NCBI RefSeq assembly: GCF_003334855.1 | Contig: NZ_QOWE01000017.1 | Span: forward strand, 1-64,000 | DNA: 64,000 nucleotides | From: Larkinella punicea | Lineage (GTDB): Bacteria; Bacteroidota; Bacteroidia; Cytophagales; Spirosomataceae | Reading direction: 5' to 3' | Shown here: piece by piece, positions 52,714-61,326 of the stretch | Layout of the letters: every line of letters begins with the position of its first letter | How positions within the stretch are numbered: the first letter of the stretch is position 1 | The notes under the pieces: generated by a model | The model's input: the letters and a program-made list of their open reading frames with translations, nothing else | Told to the model about the DNA's origin: nothing | Database searches by the model: none | Made by a program: the position numbers and the translations under genes

Positions 52714-53718
52714 ATGAATCGGATTCTCTTTGTAGCCACCCTTGCATTTGCCACTCAAGCTCCTTCGTGGGCGCAACAGCCGACAGTTTCATCCGAAAAA
52801 ACCGACCTGCGGACCGAAGCGCCGGTGATCGAACGTACCGAGTCTGTCATTTACGAAAAACGGGTAACGGAAAAGCGCCTGAACAATGCATATTCGATCC
52901 CGGCGCCCGTTTCCGGATCGACGGCATCACTTTCTGTTGAACCGCCCGTCTATGAATCACAATCGTCTGTCAGCCTGCCCCGCAACGGGCAGGTAACAAC
53001 AGGTTCTGCGGTTTTTCCGACAGCGAACTCGGCATCGAACCCGGATGAAATTCGGGCCTTGCGCAGGATGATCGAAGCGCAGAACACCAAAATCGACAGC
53101 ATTCAAACGGATCTTGGGCAATTGAAAGGGGCTACAACAGTCGCTTCGCCAAACCGCCTGTCGAAACCGGGAAAAGCGCTCAAACGCGACAACGTTTCGA
53201 TTGGTATTTACGCCGGACCCAACTTTTCGAAGTATTCGACGGATCAGGATAGCCTGGAATCCAAAGCCCGGGTGGGCTACCAACTCGGCGTTTACGTTCG
53301 CGGAGGAGGACGGCTGTTTGGGCAATTGGGTGTTGAATACGTGGGCGTTTCGTCGAAACTCTACAGCAAGGACGATAAAGGGACTTCGCTGAACGACATC
53401 AGCAGTACCATCAACACCCACTACGTTCAGATTCCGCTCCAGATCGGGTTTCGGCCGGCCATGACCCAGACCAAGCGGACGGGAATCCGGATTCAGGCGG
53501 GGGCCGAATTGTCGTATTTACTGAATGCCGATAAAAATGATTTCAACCTGACCGACGACGATTACAACAAAACCGTCGTCAATCTACTGGGTGGTGTCGG
53601 CTTCGATCTGGGGCCGGTTACCCTCGATGTGTCCTACCATCATGGCATCAAAGACGTGTATAAGGCCGAGAATGCCAAGCTTCGGATGGTCAGTGCCAGC
53701 CTTGGGTTTAAGTTCTAA
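52714..53718 (+). CDS. outer-membrane beta-barrel protein (PorT-like) with long N-terminal linker
   Basis: The 334-residue protein has a signal peptide (about 1-21, ending WAQQP). A Ser/Thr/Pro-rich linker (about 22-110) and a short coiled coil (RRMIEAQNTKIDSIQTDLGQ) lead to a C-terminal barrel (about 158-334) of amphipathic strands ending in LRMVSASLGFKF, the typical terminal Phe. It fits the outer membrane beta-barrel (OMP_b-brl_2/PorT) group. The periplasmic linker might touch the cell wall. Function unknown. Confidence 0.82.
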   Translation: MNRILFVATLAFATQAPSWAQQPTVSSEKTDLRTEAPVIERTESVIYEKRVTEKRLNNAYSIPAPVSGSTASLSVEPPVYESQSSVSLPRNGQVTTGSAVFPTANSASNPDEIRALRRMIEAQNTKIDSIQTDLGQLKGATTVASPNRLSKPGKALKRDNVSIGIYAGPNFSKYSTDQDSLESKARVGYQLGVYVRGGGRLFGQLGVEYVGVSSKLYSKDDKGTSLNDISSTINTHYVQIPLQIGFRPAMTQTKRTGIRIQAGAELSYLLNADKNDFNLTDDDYNKTVVNLLGGVGFDLGPVTLDVSYHHGIKDVYKAENAKLRMVSASLGFKF

Positions 53719-53816
53719 GACACAGGAAGTATACAGAATAGAAGACATTTTGGGGTGATTTTCTAAAAAAAATGCAATATCGGGAACAATCGGCGGCTGT
53801 TGAGCGTACCTTTGTA

Positions 53817-53824
53817 AGAACCTC
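53817..53824 (+). promoter_or_regulatory. -7 element for the Bcr/CflA transporter
   Basis: TACCTTTG fits TAnnTTTG and ends 11 bases before the start codon, implying a leader of only a few bases. Confidence 0.38.
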
Positions 53825-53835
53825 TTCCGCAGTTC

Positions 53836-55071
53836 ATGACGCGCCGACAGCATTTTATTGTGATCCTGATTTTAGGAACGCTCACTACGATCAGTCCATT
53901 TTCCATCGACATGTATCTGCCGGGATTTCCGGCCATTGCGAAAAGCCTCAACACCACCATCGAACAGGTGCAGCTTTCACTGACCGCTTACCTGATCGGT
54001 ATTTCGGTGGGGCAACTCCTGTATGGACCGCTGTTGGATCGCTATGGCCGGAAACGCCCGTTGTATGCGGGGCTGGTGCTGTATCTACTGGCCTCGATTG
54101 GCTGTGCGCAAACGACGTCGATCGAAACCCTAATTTTGATGCGGCTTTTGCAGGCCGTCGGGGGCTGTGTCGGGTTGGTGGCGGCTCAGGCACTGGTGCG
54201 CGATTTGTTTCCGGTTTCAAAGATTGCCCAGGTTTTTTCGCTGCTGACACTGGTACTGGCCATTTCGCCGATGATTGCACCCACGGTAGGCGGTTATGCC
54301 ACGGTGGCCCTGGGCTGGCATTCGATATTCCTGATTCTGGCGGGCATAACCGCGCTCATTCTGGTGGCTATTTATTTCGTTTTGCCCGACGGTAAACAAG
54401 CCGATCCCTCGTTGTCGCTCCGGCCCAAAGCGGTTTTGAGTAGCTTTTTGACGGTGGCAAAACATCCACAGTTTTTGACTTACACGCTGGTGGGCGGGAT
54501 TGCCACGTCGGCTCCTTTCGCCTATATTTCCGGTTCACCCGATGTGTTTATGAACATCTACCGGATCAGTGAGCAGCAATACGGCTGGATGTTTGCCTTT
54601 TTAGCCATCAGCATGATTGCGCCAACGCAATTGAATCACATTCTGTTGAAGCGGTTTCGGAGCGAGCAGATCATTTATGCCACGTTGACCTACCAATCCA
54701 TGGTCGGCTTGCTGATGGTTTGGGGAACCTGGGCGGGCTGGTTTGGCCCTTACGGTTTGATCGCCATGCTGTTTTTGTTTCTCGCGGGTCAGGGATTGAC
54801 CGGCCCCAATGCCTCAGCACTTTCGCTTTCTCCCTTCTCCCGTCATGCGGGTAGCGCGGCTGCTCTGATGGGCAGCTTCCGGATGGGCTTTGGTGCGTTG
54901 GTTTCCGCAGTCGTCAGTGTTTTCCACAACCACACCGCCATTCCGATGGTGGGTACGATGATGATCTGCGTGGTGAGTGGTCTGGCTATTTTTGTGACAG
55001 GACAACGGGTGATTCATTACCGGGCGAAGAAAGCCGGTTTTGAAGAATCACTTTCGGAAGTGGCTTTGTAA
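53836..55071 (+). CDS. Bcr/CflA-type multidrug efflux MFS transporter
   Basis: The 411-residue protein has twelve predicted transmembrane helices and the drug:H+ antiporter signatures of DHA1: IDMYLPGFPAIAKSL in helix 1, GQLLYGPLLDRYGRKRP in the 2-3 loop, and the helix 5 motif ISPMIAPTVGG. It belongs to the Bcr/CflA group, which exports drugs or metabolites such as bicyclomycin or sulfonamides in E. coli. The natural substrate here is unknown. A bidirectional terminator follows. Confidence 0.92.
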   Translation: MTRRQHFIVILILGTLTTISPFSIDMYLPGFPAIAKSLNTTIEQVQLSLTAYLIGISVGQLLYGPLLDRYGRKRPLYAGLVLYLLASIGCAQTTSIETLILMRLLQAVGGCVGLVAAQALVRDLFPVSKIAQVFSLLTLVLAISPMIAPTVGGYATVALGWHSIFLILAGITALILVAIYFVLPDGKQADPSLSLRPKAVLSSFLTVAKHPQFLTYTLVGGIATSAPFAYISGSPDVFMNIYRISEQQYGWMFAFLAISMIAPTQLNHILLKRFRSEQIIYATLTYQSMVGLLMVWGTWAGWFGPYGLIAMLFLFLAGQGLTGPNASALSLSPFSRHAGSAAALMGSFRMGFGALVSAVVSVFHNHTAIPMVGTMMICVVSGLAIFVTGQRVIHYRAKKAGFEESLSEVAL

Positions 55072-55087
55072 GATATGGTTTTACCAA

Positions 55088-55134
55088 ACGCATAAAAAAA
55101 CCGTAGCGAGCCTCGTTACGGTTTTTTTATGCGT
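55088..55134. terminator. bidirectional intrinsic terminator
   Basis: Arms 55088-55109 and 55113-55134 (22 bases, one G-U type mismatch) flank GCC. The stem contains A7 on one side and T7 on the other, so it gives a GC stem with a U tract in either direction. It separates the convergent MFS and VOC genes. Confidence 0.85.
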
Positions 55135-55157
55135 TACAAACTGAAGTCTTTCAGTGC

Positions 55158-55589
55158 TTAGTTGCTGGCTTCGGCCGCTGGTTGTTCCTGTTCGACGGCG
55201 CTGGGGTCCATCCACATCACTTCCCAGAGGTGTCCGTCCAGGTCCTCAAAACCGTGTCCGTACATAAAGCCCTGATCCTGTTTTTCATTCGGCGTTTTTC
55301 CACCGGCTGCCACCGCCTTGCTAACCAGTTCATCAACAGCCTCCCGGCTTTCGGCAGAAAGGCAGATGATCGATTCGGTGGTTTTGGTCGAATCGGCAAT
55401 CGCTTTTTTTGTGAATGACTGGAAGAAGGGCTCCACTAGCAGCATGACAAAAATGTCCTCGCTGATGATCATACAGGTGGCATTTTCGTCCGTAAACTGG
55501 GGGTTGAAGCGATAGCCCAATTGGGTAAAAAACGCGACGGATTTGTTCAGGTCTTTAACGGGCAGGTTTACAAAAATTTTCGTGGCCAT
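55158..55589 (-). CDS. VOC family (glyoxalase/bleomycin-resistance fold) protein
   Basis: The start at 55589 (MATKIFVNLPVKDLNKSVAF) gives 143 residues. The chain has two beta-alpha-beta-beta-beta modules with the first-strand phrase IFVNLPVKDLNKS and the closing DLDGHLWEVMWMDPSA, as in the glyoxalase-like proteins often annotated as glyoxalase/extradiol dioxygenase. Metal-ligand His/Glu are only partly evident. Substrate unknown; cytoplasmic. Confidence 0.88.
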   Translation of the reverse strand: MATKIFVNLPVKDLNKSVAFFTQLGYRFNPQFTDENATCMIISEDIFVMLLVEPFFQSFTKKAIADSTKTTESIICLSAESREAVDELVSKAVAAGGKTPNEKQDQGFMYGHGFEDLDGHLWEVMWMDPSAVEQEQPAAEASN

Positions 55590-55617
55590 GTGTATTTGTG
55601 GTTTAAAGTTTACCTGA

Positions 55618-55625
55618 CAAAGGTA
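55618..55625 (-). promoter_or_regulatory. -7 element for the VOC gene
   Basis: TACCTTTG on the minus strand fits TAnnTTTG and lies 28 bases before the start at 55589. Confidence 0.42.
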
Positions 55626-55777
55626 CCGCCGAACCCGGTTTTCCGGGGTGTATGACTGCGACATTGTGCGGGTCGATTGCGACTTTTTGCGCGTCGAACA
55701 TTTCTTTAATGTTACCGTTTTTTAAACTATTGTGACATAAGCGTGTCTATAGGGCATTCAACTTAACGTAGAACGCT

Positions 55778-56305
55778 ATGAAAACGAATCATAATAGTTT
55801 TATCCTGATCCTGCTGGTGGCACTGCTGGCGGGTCATTCGATGGAGGCTCAAATTCTGAAAAGCTGGAGCCCTCAGGCCAAAGGAACCGCCATTGGGGCC
55901 GGAACCGGAGCGGCCGCCGGTGCCATCATCCATAAACGGAACCGCGTGGTGGGTGGGGTCGTCGGTGGGGTCGTGGGCGGTGCTGCCGGGTATGCCGTCG
56001 GGAAACACATCGACAACAAACGCAAGAAAGCAGCCTGGCAGGAAGCCGGTCGCCGGGCGGCAGAACGGCCGCTGGCCACCAGCACAGGAGCGGCTCCTTC
56101 CATTACAAAGCGCACCGCCGTGGCCGCCAAACCTGCCGTGTCGACTACAAAACCGGCCTTCAGTGCCGTTCAGCCGGTGTCTGTCCCGGAAACCGAGAGC
56201 AATCCGGCCTTGTATATCCTGAACCAGGGCTACCTGCCCAATCCGTATTACGGGGATCAGGCAGCACCCTATGGAGCGACCGAATACCGCCAGAAAAGCT
56301 GGTAA
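55778..56305 (+). CDS. glycine-zipper envelope protein
   Basis: The 175-residue protein has a signal peptide (about 1-24). Residues about 33-75 are a glycine zipper (TAIGAGTGAAAGAIIHKR and VVGGVVGGVVGGAAGYAVGK) of the kind found in YMGG/Rcs-like outer-membrane proteins. The tail is Ala/Pro/Thr-rich and ends in a Tyr/Pro-rich segment (YLPNPYYGDQAAPYG). It probably inserts into or lines a membrane; function unknown. The next gene starts 44 bases downstream, possibly co-transcribed. Confidence 0.8.
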   Translation: MKTNHNSFILILLVALLAGHSMEAQILKSWSPQAKGTAIGAGTGAAAGAIIHKRNRVVGGVVGGVVGGAAGYAVGKHIDNKRKKAAWQEAGRRAAERPLATSTGAAPSITKRTAVAAKPAVSTTKPAFSAVQPVSVPETESNPALYILNQGYLPNPYYGDQAAPYGATEYRQKSW

Positions 56306-56349
56306 CCTCATTCCATATAGGTTCATCACACCCTAAAATCGCAAACACC

Positions 56350-56802
56350 ATGAAAGCATTCATCGCCATACTGATGCTGGCAGCGCTGACTACGGCCTGC
56401 TCGCCAGCCAATGAACCTGTCAATGTGCAGGAACTGAATAAGCAGTTTATTACTGCCTGGAATACAAAGGAAGCCGATAAGATTGTCGGTTTTCTGGCCG
56501 ACGATGTCCAGTTTGTGCAGGGCAACAGCCACTGGCAGGGCAAGTCCGAAGTCGCCACGAAATGGGTCCGGGCCACTTTGCCGACGCTGGACGATTTGAA
56601 AACATTCGCGGTCAGTTCATCAACCGATCAGCAAACCGCCTACGAAGCCGGAACGTTCTCCGTAGACGTGTTGCCTGCCAACCCGGATGAACCGCACGGA
56701 AACGGTGAAGGGAACTATATGCTGCTCTGGAAAAAAGGAGCCGACAATACCTGGAAGCTTAGTTATGCCCAACTGGAAGATCTTCCGGTTCGGGTCAAGT
56801 AA
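56350..56802 (+). CDS. NTF2-like/DUF4440 lipoprotein
   Basis: The 150-residue lipoprotein (lipobox TTAC, C17) has a SnoaL/NTF2-like cone fold: NVQELNKQFITAWNTKEADK, then ADDVQFVQGNSHWQGKSEV and a strand-rich end (NYMLLWKKGADNTWKLSY). The fold binds small ligands or catalyses simple steps; here no catalytic residues can be named. It is probably in the periplasm, downstream of the glycine-zipper gene. Confidence 0.8.
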   Translation: MKAFIAILMLAALTTACSPANEPVNVQELNKQFITAWNTKEADKIVGFLADDVQFVQGNSHWQGKSEVATKWVRATLPTLDDLKTFAVSSSTDQQTAYEAGTFSVDVLPANPDEPHGNGEGNYMLLWKKGADNTWKLSYAQLEDLPVRVK

Positions 56803-56965
56803 GAATCAGCACTTTTTAAGAGTTTCTTCGGTCTCATCGTCCGTATTGACAACCCGCCGGTTGTTGGTGCGGGCGATTCTTTTTGTTTATCCATCTCACC
56901 AACCACTCATCACAGTATTTAGACCGCCAAAGTACTATGTATAGCAAGGTACCTTACGAAATAGC

Positions 56966-56973
56966 TATCTTTG
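56966..56973 (+). promoter_or_regulatory. -7 element for the small secreted protein gene
   Basis: TATCTTTG fits TAnnTTTG and predicts a leader of about 80 bases to 57059. The gap 56803-57058 shows no gene. Confidence 0.5.
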
Positions 56974-57058
56974 AATCATCAAAACGGCGGCAACGTCGCA
57001 TCGGCCGGAAAACGGCAGTAACAACAAACGCTAACAACATCCTTAAACAACTAATACG

Positions 57059-57454
57059 ATGAAAACCTTATTCGCTTCCGCTCTGCTTGCTTTGGCCCTG
57101 AGTACTTCTACTGTCTCGTTTGCCGCTGACAACAAAGAAAACGCCGAACCCAAATCCACGTTTCAAATGGCGGTTTATCCGGTAATCAACAGCATGAAGG
57201 TGAGTGTGAACGTCAACAAACCGAAAGACAGCAAAGTCGATATCCGGTTGGTTGATGAAGCCGGGCAAACGCTGACGGTTTTGAAACTGGGCAAAGACAA
57301 CGAGTCGTCGATCATCCGGTTCGACCTGAACAACCTGGAAGACGGGATTTACAAAGTGGAGGTTTCCGACGGGGTCAAAACCGAAGTCAAAACGGTGAAA
57401 GTGCAAACCAGCACCCCCGTTGAAGTCGCGCACCGTGAAGTGAGTCTGAAGTAA
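57059..57454 (+). CDS. small secreted beta-sandwich protein resembling a free T9SS sorting domain
   Basis: The 131-residue protein has a signal peptide (about 1-22, cut at SFAAD). The mature part (about 35-115) has the strand order and phrases of a type IX C-terminal sorting domain (MAVYPVINSMKVSVNV, RLVDEAGQTL, DLNNLEDGIYKVEVSDG), but there is no cargo in front of it. It may be a periplasmic chaperone-like or structural protein with the same fold; function unknown. Confidence 0.7.
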   Translation: MKTLFASALLALALSTSTVSFAADNKENAEPKSTFQMAVYPVINSMKVSVNVNKPKDSKVDIRLVDEAGQTLTVLKLGKDNESSIIRFDLNNLEDGIYKVEVSDGVKTEVKTVKVQTSTPVEVAHREVSLK

Positions 57455-57603
57455 CCATCGCAAATCCTTCACGATTTGATAACCCACCCGCAGCGGAATT
57501 CGAGGTAGCTTTGCAATTCTTTCGTATTCTCATGTTCATTGGGTAATCCAGACAGGCTGGGGATTTCCGACAGATTCTGTTTCAACGATTTAGATTTAGC
57601 GCA

Positions 57604-57632
57604 ACAAATCCCGACAGCTTGCCGGGATTTGT
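57604..57632. terminator. intrinsic terminator
   Basis: ACAAATCCCG (57604-57613) pairs perfectly with CGGGATTTGT (57623-57632), followed on the plus strand by TTTGTTT. It serves the upstream plus gene and may also end the convergent channel gene at 57638. Confidence 0.75.
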
Positions 57633-57637
57633 TTTGT

Positions 57638-58324
57638 TTAGTCGTTCTCCTGTTTGGTTTCAACGGGTTTGTTATCGGTAACAAACCAGGAGGCCACATA
57701 CGCGGTGAATGTCCCAAACAAACCAACCCCGGCCGTCATCAGGATGGCCGCGATGATACGACCTTCGGTCGTGACCGGAAATTTGTCGCCATACCCTACG
57801 GTGGTGATCGTGACGTAGGCCCACCAGATGGCGTCTTCGGCGGTTTTTATGTTGCTGTTGGGGTCGGTCTCCACCTGTAAAATGGCAATCGCCGAGAAGA
57901 TCACCAGCAGAATAGCAATAATGGAAACGGAGGTGAACGCGCCCTGACTTTTGTCTTTAAAAATGTAATTGACCAGTTGGCGGGCCGAGCGAAATGCCCG
58001 AATAACACGCAGGAGCCGGATCAGTCGTAACAAACGGCCGGCCCGCAAAAAATCGACCATCGGGATGCAGGAAACCAGGTCGATCCAGCCCCAGCGCATG
58101 AACTTCAGCTTGTTGTCGGCTTTGTAGAAACGGATGCAGAAATCAAAAAAGAAAAACAGACAAATTGAATTGTCGATGTAACTCAGCAGCAGGGAAGTTT
58201 CGGTCGGGAGAACATAAACGCTGTCAATCACCAGGGCTCCCAGCACATAAATGGAAAGAACGATCACGACACTGTTTAAGATGCCCAGTTTATTCTCCGA
58301 TTTCTCCGTTCGCTGCCCGTTCAT
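57638..58324 (-). CDS. voltage-gated-type potassium channel (ion transporter)
   Basis: The 228-residue protein has the six-helix plan of a bacterial Kv-like channel: S1-S3, an Arg-rich S4 (RAGRLLRLIRLLRVIRAF), S5, the pore helix and the selectivity filter TTVGYGDKFP, and S6. It conducts K+ across the inner membrane, assembling as a tetramer; no cytoplasmic ligand domain is present. Its first four bases overlap the stop of the DUF1801 gene (ATGA), so the two are translated together. Confidence 0.92.
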   Translation of the reverse strand: MNGQRTEKSENKLGILNSVVIVLSIYVLGALVIDSVYVLPTETSLLLSYIDNSICLFFFFDFCIRFYKADNKLKFMRWGWIDLVSCIPMVDFLRAGRLLRLIRLLRVIRAFRSARQLVNYIFKDKSQGAFTSVSIIAILLVIFSAIAILQVETDPNSNIKTAEDAIWWAYVTITTVGYGDKFPVTTEGRIIAAILMTAGVGLFGTFTAYVASWFVTDNKPVETKQEND

Positions 58325-58722
58325 GGATTCGTTATCGACTTGATTTTATGGCTTTTACGACCTGAAGTGTTGGTGTATCCGCCGGTTTCCGCTATCCTGA
58401 ATTGGATAAGATCGGTGATCAGGGCCAGCGGCAGCGGTTTATTATATGCAAACTGAACTGTGCTTTTCGATCCTTTGTAGGGCGCGAGGGCTTCCTGAAA
58501 AGCGTCGTTGCCTTTGGGAGCCGGGTACATCCCGATGTGGTTTTTATGGGCCGCAAAATGAATTAGATAACCGTTCAGCCGGAAAGTCGGCATGTGGTAG
58601 CTAATGATTTCTTCCGCGTCGGGAGCCGCTTTCTGAACGGTTTCCCGAATTTGGTGCAGCCGTTCCTGTATTTGTGGTGGAAAACCGGCGATGTAGGCGT
58701 CGATGCTGGCTGGTTTGTTCAT
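58321..58722 (-). CDS. DUF1801 family protein (YdhG-like)
   Basis: The 133-residue cytoplasmic protein has the DUF1801 pattern: IDAYIAGFPPQIQERLHQIR, then EEIISYHMPTFRLNGYLIHF and the final helices with KGSKSTVQFAYNKPLP. Relatives include an iron-chaperone-like frataxin homologue of Bacillus (Fra/YdhG) with the same fold; a role in iron handling is possible but unproven. Stop and start overlap with the channel gene points to a shared transcript. Confidence 0.85.
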   Translation of the reverse strand: MNKPASIDAYIAGFPPQIQERLHQIRETVQKAAPDAEEIISYHMPTFRLNGYLIHFAAHKNHIGMYPAPKGNDAFQEALAPYKGSKSTVQFAYNKPLPLALITDLIQFRIAETGGYTNTSGRKSHKIKSITNP

Positions 58723-58740
58723 CTGCGAAAAAGGGTTTTT

Positions 58741-59244
58741 CTATCCATGAAGTCTTTTATAGACCAGGAAGGCGTGTGAGAGATGAAATACGAGAAAAAG
58801 TACTGAAACCGCTCCGAAAATCCAAGGTCGATAGGGCAGATTGAAAGAAAACGAGCGGCCCATCAGTCCGATCCCCATGAGCCAGACAAAGGGTGTATAA
58901 GCAGGAGCCAGAAAGCCCCACAGGCTGTGGCTCCACGCGCTGTCGGGAGCATCGATTAGAACGAGCCACGAGGAAAAGTAGAGGAGTAGGCCGGCTCCAT
59001 ACACAACAAACCCGGTTTTCTGGGTTCTCAACGCCAGCGAAAGCGGCATCAGGTAGGCCAATCCAAAGACCAGCCATCTCAGGCCATTTTCGCCAAAAGC
59101 TAAAAGTGGAGGGATGTCCTTCCAAAATACCGCAGGTTGAAAAACGGGCGGCAGTTGATTCGCAAAGGCCAGATTCCAGAGCAGAATGGGGATGAGCAGA
59201 AGAAAACAGGTTAGGAAATAGGTTTGAAAGGGGGTTGGTTTCAT
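58741..59244 (-). CDS. hypothetical membrane protein, about five helices
   Basis: The 167-residue protein has about five hydrophobic helices (for example YFLTCFLLLIPILLWNLAF and WIFGAVSVLFLVFHLSHAFL). No family is recognised. It is 18 bases upstream of the DUF1801 gene on the same strand and so may belong to the channel operon. Confidence 0.7.
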   Translation of the reverse strand: MKPTPFQTYFLTCFLLLIPILLWNLAFANQLPPVFQPAVFWKDIPPLLAFGENGLRWLVFGLAYLMPLSLALRTQKTGFVVYGAGLLLYFSSWLVLIDAPDSAWSHSLWGFLAPAYTPFVWLMGIGLMGRSFSFNLPYRPWIFGAVSVLFLVFHLSHAFLVYKRLHG

Positions 59245-59261
59245 TTCTTCCTGTTTTTTCG

Positions 59262-59364
59262 TTTTGGGATAGGAACGCGGATTGAACCGATCAAAACGGA
59301 TTTTAATCTGTGATAATCCGTTTTGATCGGTTCAATCCGCTTCATCCGCGTTTCTATCCCAAAA
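59262..59364. repeat. nested long inverted repeat reaching into a stop codon
   Basis: Perfect 26-base inner arms at 59277-59302 and 59315-59340; an outer pair at 59262-59280 and 59346-59364 (one mismatch) includes the last codons and TAG stop of the adjacent gene. The five bases TTCAT between arms on the right break the symmetry. Confidence 0.85.
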
Positions 59365-61054
59365 TCTTCTCCAGACACTTCATCGTAATCAAATACGTCG
59401 GTTTTACGCCCAGCGTCCCCAAACTCCCGGAGGCTAGGGTCGCACCGGTGAGCAACGGATTATCCGACGCGTAATAGGCATACCGCACCTTGATGCCGGG
59501 CTGTACGCTGCCCCGGATTTTGGCGTGTGACTGAATCGCTTTCTGGTAATGCGCGCCTTCCATTTCGAGTCCGACGGCTTTCCACGACGAGTTTTTGAAG
59601 TACGACAAAATATCTTTGTTCTGCAATGATGTTCCCAACACGGTGATCATGGCACCCTCGTAGGCATCGACGCCAAAACCGGCAAAATCAGCGATGGAGA
59701 AGTCGTTTTCCAGCGGGTAATTGTCGGCGGTTCCCTCAAAAATGTGCGAAGTCGGAATCATGAGGTCGCCCTTGTCGCCGGTCAGAATACCGGCTTTGCC
59801 CATGATCGAGATCGAGGCTACGTTCAGCGCAAACGACTCGTCGCCGTGGTCATACGGTTTCAGTAATTCGTCCATCGTTTCGAAGGCCTGTTCGCCAAAT
59901 GCGTAGTCCATCACCAGCAGCAGCGGTTGGGTTTCCTGAATCAAAACCGGGTCGTGGGCGATTTCGGGTGAAAGCTTCGTAGCATCCAACTGAGCCGTGT
60001 CAATGACCTGCACCAGCAGATTCGTACCGCCCAGATCCTCCAGTTCGTGCAGTCCGTGGGCTTCGGCAAATTCGGTCACCTGCTGGCGGAGTTCCTGTTG
60101 CGCGGGCTGGCTGAGTTTGTAGGCCAGATCGTAGAGGTTGTCCCAGGATGTCACCTCGGCCAGCGCAGCCGGGGCATACAGGCAGTTGACAACGCTGTGC
60201 GGATTGGCGCTGATGATGTGAATCGGGCGGTTTTGCCAGCCGTTGGTCTGAATGTAGTGTTTGATGCGGGTGGCCCAGCGCTCGCCGTACAGGTGCTGCC
60301 CGACACGCTCCCGCAGCATGGGGGTGAAGTTGATTTCGCGGTCGACTTTTTTCTCCTGAATTTCCCGCACCGACACGCAGCCCAGGCCATAGACAATCTG
60401 GAACAGCCCGTTGTTGGTTCCGGCATTTTCGGCAAACCGGTGGTAGGCCTGCTGTGTTTCTTCAAACGTCCGGCCCAGAATCGAACTCAGGTACATCAGG
60501 GCCAGTTCCTGTTCGTCTTCCTTGACGGTTCCGCCAGACTGGATAATGGCCTCCAGTTTTTCCCATTCGCGGAGTTTGTTGCCCCGTTCGATGAATACAT
60601 TCCGCCGGATTTTGTCGGCTTCCATGAACAGAAACGTGAGGTGGGTCAGAATGTCGTAGATCTCGCTGCGGCCGTTCGTGACCTCGATCACCATTTGCTC
60701 GTTATCGACGCGGTAACAGTTCCGACGGCGTTTGGCCGGCACCAGCACCGGAAACCGCGAATGCTCAAACCCTTCGCGCGACACCAGCGTAATGACCCGG
60801 CACGCTTCGATGCCCTTCGGCAAGCGGTCCATGACATACACAAGGCCGTCTAATTCAACCCGTTGCGGATCGTTGACCGAGCCGTAGATTTCGGGCCGGA
60901 GGGTCAGCAGGGCCTGCCGGATTTCTTCACCCGATACGCCAGACGGTTTATAAAATCCCCGGTTGAACAGGTGACGCATCGTGATATAAAGTTTTTCAAT
61001 AGCCAGACGGGATTCCTGAGCGCGGGTGAGGGGGGGCGAATACTCGGTGTTCAT
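59354..61054 (-). CDS. conserved Bacteroidota protein of unknown function (probably DUF6909), with phosphorylase-like C-terminus
   Basis: From 61054 (MNTEYSPPLTRAQESRLA; ATG 61057 is equally possible) the product has 566 residues with no signal or membrane helix. I recognise it as a conserved family of Bacteroidota, probably DUF6909, with no known function. The C-terminal part (about 385-566) contains VDAYEGAMITVLG and KAVGLEMEGAHYQKAI. The latter resembles the Glu-Met-Glu segment that binds ribose in nucleoside phosphorylases. A nucleosidase- or AMP-related activity is therefore conceivable. It is monocistronic. Confidence 0.75.
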   Translation of the reverse strand: MNTEYSPPLTRAQESRLAIEKLYITMRHLFNRGFYKPSGVSGEEIRQALLTLRPEIYGSVNDPQRVELDGLVYVMDRLPKGIEACRVITLVSREGFEHSRFPVLVPAKRRRNCYRVDNEQMVIEVTNGRSEIYDILTHLTFLFMEADKIRRNVFIERGNKLREWEKLEAIIQSGGTVKEDEQELALMYLSSILGRTFEETQQAYHRFAENAGTNNGLFQIVYGLGCVSVREIQEKKVDREINFTPMLRERVGQHLYGERWATRIKHYIQTNGWQNRPIHIISANPHSVVNCLYAPAALAEVTSWDNLYDLAYKLSQPAQQELRQQVTEFAEAHGLHELEDLGGTNLLVQVIDTAQLDATKLSPEIAHDPVLIQETQPLLLVMDYAFGEQAFETMDELLKPYDHGDESFALNVASISIMGKAGILTGDKGDLMIPTSHIFEGTADNYPLENDFSIADFAGFGVDAYEGAMITVLGTSLQNKDILSYFKNSSWKAVGLEMEGAHYQKAIQSHAKIRGSVQPGIKVRYAYYASDNPLLTGATLASGSLGTLGVKPTYLITMKCLEKILG

Positions 61055-61286
61055 CATGAAGTAGATAAGTGGCTGCAAGATAAATGTTTGAAGTTGACTT
61101 GTCTTTCATTCCACTTTTGAATAATTCATTTTATTTGCTGAATTGGGAGACGGTAGGCGACAGAGCAGCGGTATTAAAACCGACGGCCGGGGTGTCGGTT
61201 AAATCCCGGCATCTGAACGTGACTGCCTGATTACCACTGCTCAAACACAAATCCCGTTCGTCCGGAATTCCTTTTCTAAATTTCCG

Positions 61287-61294
61287 TACTTTTG
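61287..61294 (+). promoter_or_regulatory. -7 element for the M3 peptidase gene
   Basis: TACTTTTG fits TAnnTTTG and lies 32 bases before the start at 61327. The rest of the gap 61055-61326 shows no gene. Confidence 0.5.
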
Positions 61295-61326
61295 TATACT
61301 GCGAGAAACCCCATCAGCAAATCAAA

